13,556 nt of DNA from DSUN01 sp035527715 (lineage in GTDB: Bacteria > Planctomycetota > PUPC01 > DSUN01), in NCBI GenBank assembly GCA_035527715.1, contig DATKZY010000147.1, positions 1 to 13,556 on the forward strand. The letters run 5' to 3'. Below are positions 13,263 to 13,556 of the stretch, one piece after another; within the stretch, counting starts at the first letter, position 1, and every line of letters starts with the position of its first letter. A program made the translations under genes and the position numbers. The notes under the pieces are model-generated. The model ran no database searches, had not been told where the DNA came from, and was given only the letters and a program-made list of their open reading frames with translations.

Positions 13263-13291
13263 AGCACACCGCCCAAGCCGCCGCTTGTCAA
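13263..13291 (-). promoter_or_regulatory. Candidate promoter for the 72-aa antitoxin-like gene
   Basis: On the minus strand, TTGACA (13286-13291) is followed after 17 nt by TGTGCT (13263-13268). The -35 is perfect and the -10 weak (3 of 6). The predicted start near 13256 leaves a very short leader of about 15 nt, just enough for the AGGAG ribosome binding site. Confidence 0.4.
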
Positions 13292-13315
13292 CGTCTGCGC
13301 GATGGGCCGCTTCTC

Positions 13316-13352
13316 AGCGGGGCCCCGCTCTGGGATTGGGCGCAGAGCGGGG
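13316..13352. repeat. Overlapping GC-rich palindromes (AGCGGGG/CCCCGCT)
   Basis: A perfect 14-bp palindrome AGCGGGGCCCCGCT (13316-13329) overlaps a hairpin with 10-bp perfect arms CCCCGCTCTG (13323-13332) and CAGAGCGGGG (13343-13352) and a 10-nt loop. The middle CCCCGCT block can pair either left or right, giving two exclusive folds. The loop includes ATTGGG, which also appears in the minus-strand loop of the 569-600 hairpin; this may be chance. No coding gene covers the region. Confidence 0.7.
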
Positions 13353-13421
13353 GGTGGGGACCTTGACGAGGGCCGGAAGGCGGACCTGGAGGGCCGGGCC
13401 AGCGTCGTAGGTTCTGACTAG

Positions 13422-13556
13422 CCCGCATTTCTCACCACTCCCCTCCTGAAGCCCTATAGGGGCATGGGTTCACAGGGATTGGGGTGAGGGTGGAGTTCGG
13501 GAGGGCAGACGGCACCGGAACGGACACACCACCCCCTTTCCCCCACATGGTGGGGG
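13422..13556. repeat. Non-coding palindrome-rich end segment, with second copy of CCCGCATTYCTCACCA
   Basis: 13422-13437 repeats the motif of 1748-1763 with one change. CCCTCCTGAA (13441-13450) can pair with TTCGGGAGGG (13496-13505), with one G-T wobble, around a 45-nt interior that contains the palindrome CCCTATAGGG (13452-13461). The last 17 nt form CCCCCAC (13540-13546) paired with GTGGGGG (13550-13556) and are cut by the window edge. The whole stretch from 13242 to the end (315 nt) holds the candidate promoter, these palindromes and no supportable gene. It may be an unidentified mobile or REP-like element continuing beyond the window. Confidence 0.5.

Noticed and set aside
13053..13421. 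122-codon plus-strand frame at the right end
   Set aside because: Its first half is the complement of the 72-aa gene and its second half runs through palindromes. There is no convincing ribosome binding site or fold.

Overview
This is a GC-rich window of about 13.6 kb. Its gene content fits a Planctomycetota-like bacterium or a relative in the PVC group. The signs are a PQQ-type beta-propeller, a secreted Asp-box repeat protein, a uroporphyrinogen-decarboxylase-fold protein, a zinc-ribbon Hanks-type Ser/Thr kinase with a tail membrane anchor, and a very large secreted protein. This assignment is inference from gene families: there is no rRNA or other phylogenetic marker here.

Left part (1-1961): the 3' end of a beta-propeller gene, then a pair of oppositely oriented 32-nt perfect hairpins, then a secreted six-repeat Asp-box (BNR) protein. 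A dispersed inverted-repeat element lies between this gene and the convergent gene that follows. Middle-left (1962-4219, minus strand): a URO-D family protein followed 71 nt downstream by a single-pass membrane protein with a long acidic Pro/Ala/Glu tail and a predicted jelly-roll domain. Divergent from these is the kinase (4420-5565), with a plausible sigma70-type promoter. The kinase is followed on the same strand by a 2114-residue exported protein (5687-12031) that takes up nearly half of the window. I suspect a macroglobulin-like multidomain architecture without the thioester motif, but I cannot assign a function.

Right part (12032-13556): a repeat-rich spacer holds a 7-bp tandem array, a third copy of the 32-nt hairpin and nested GTCCCGA hairpins. 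A well-formed type II toxin-antitoxin operon follows: a Phd-like antitoxin and a VapC PIN-domain toxin overlapping by 4 nt. Its promoter is close to consensus, with a 9-bp perfect inverted repeat over the expected transcription start. A small antitoxin-like gene converges on vapC from the other strand with no toxin partner in view. The last 315 nt are non-coding and full of palindromes.

The strongest non-gene signal is the 32-nt hairpin family. It has three copies of identical length and two stem base pairs that covary, which argues that the fold itself is maintained. The most promising protein-level unknown is the kinase plus giant exported protein pair. I saw no CRISPR array, tRNA, rRNA, transposase or phage gene.
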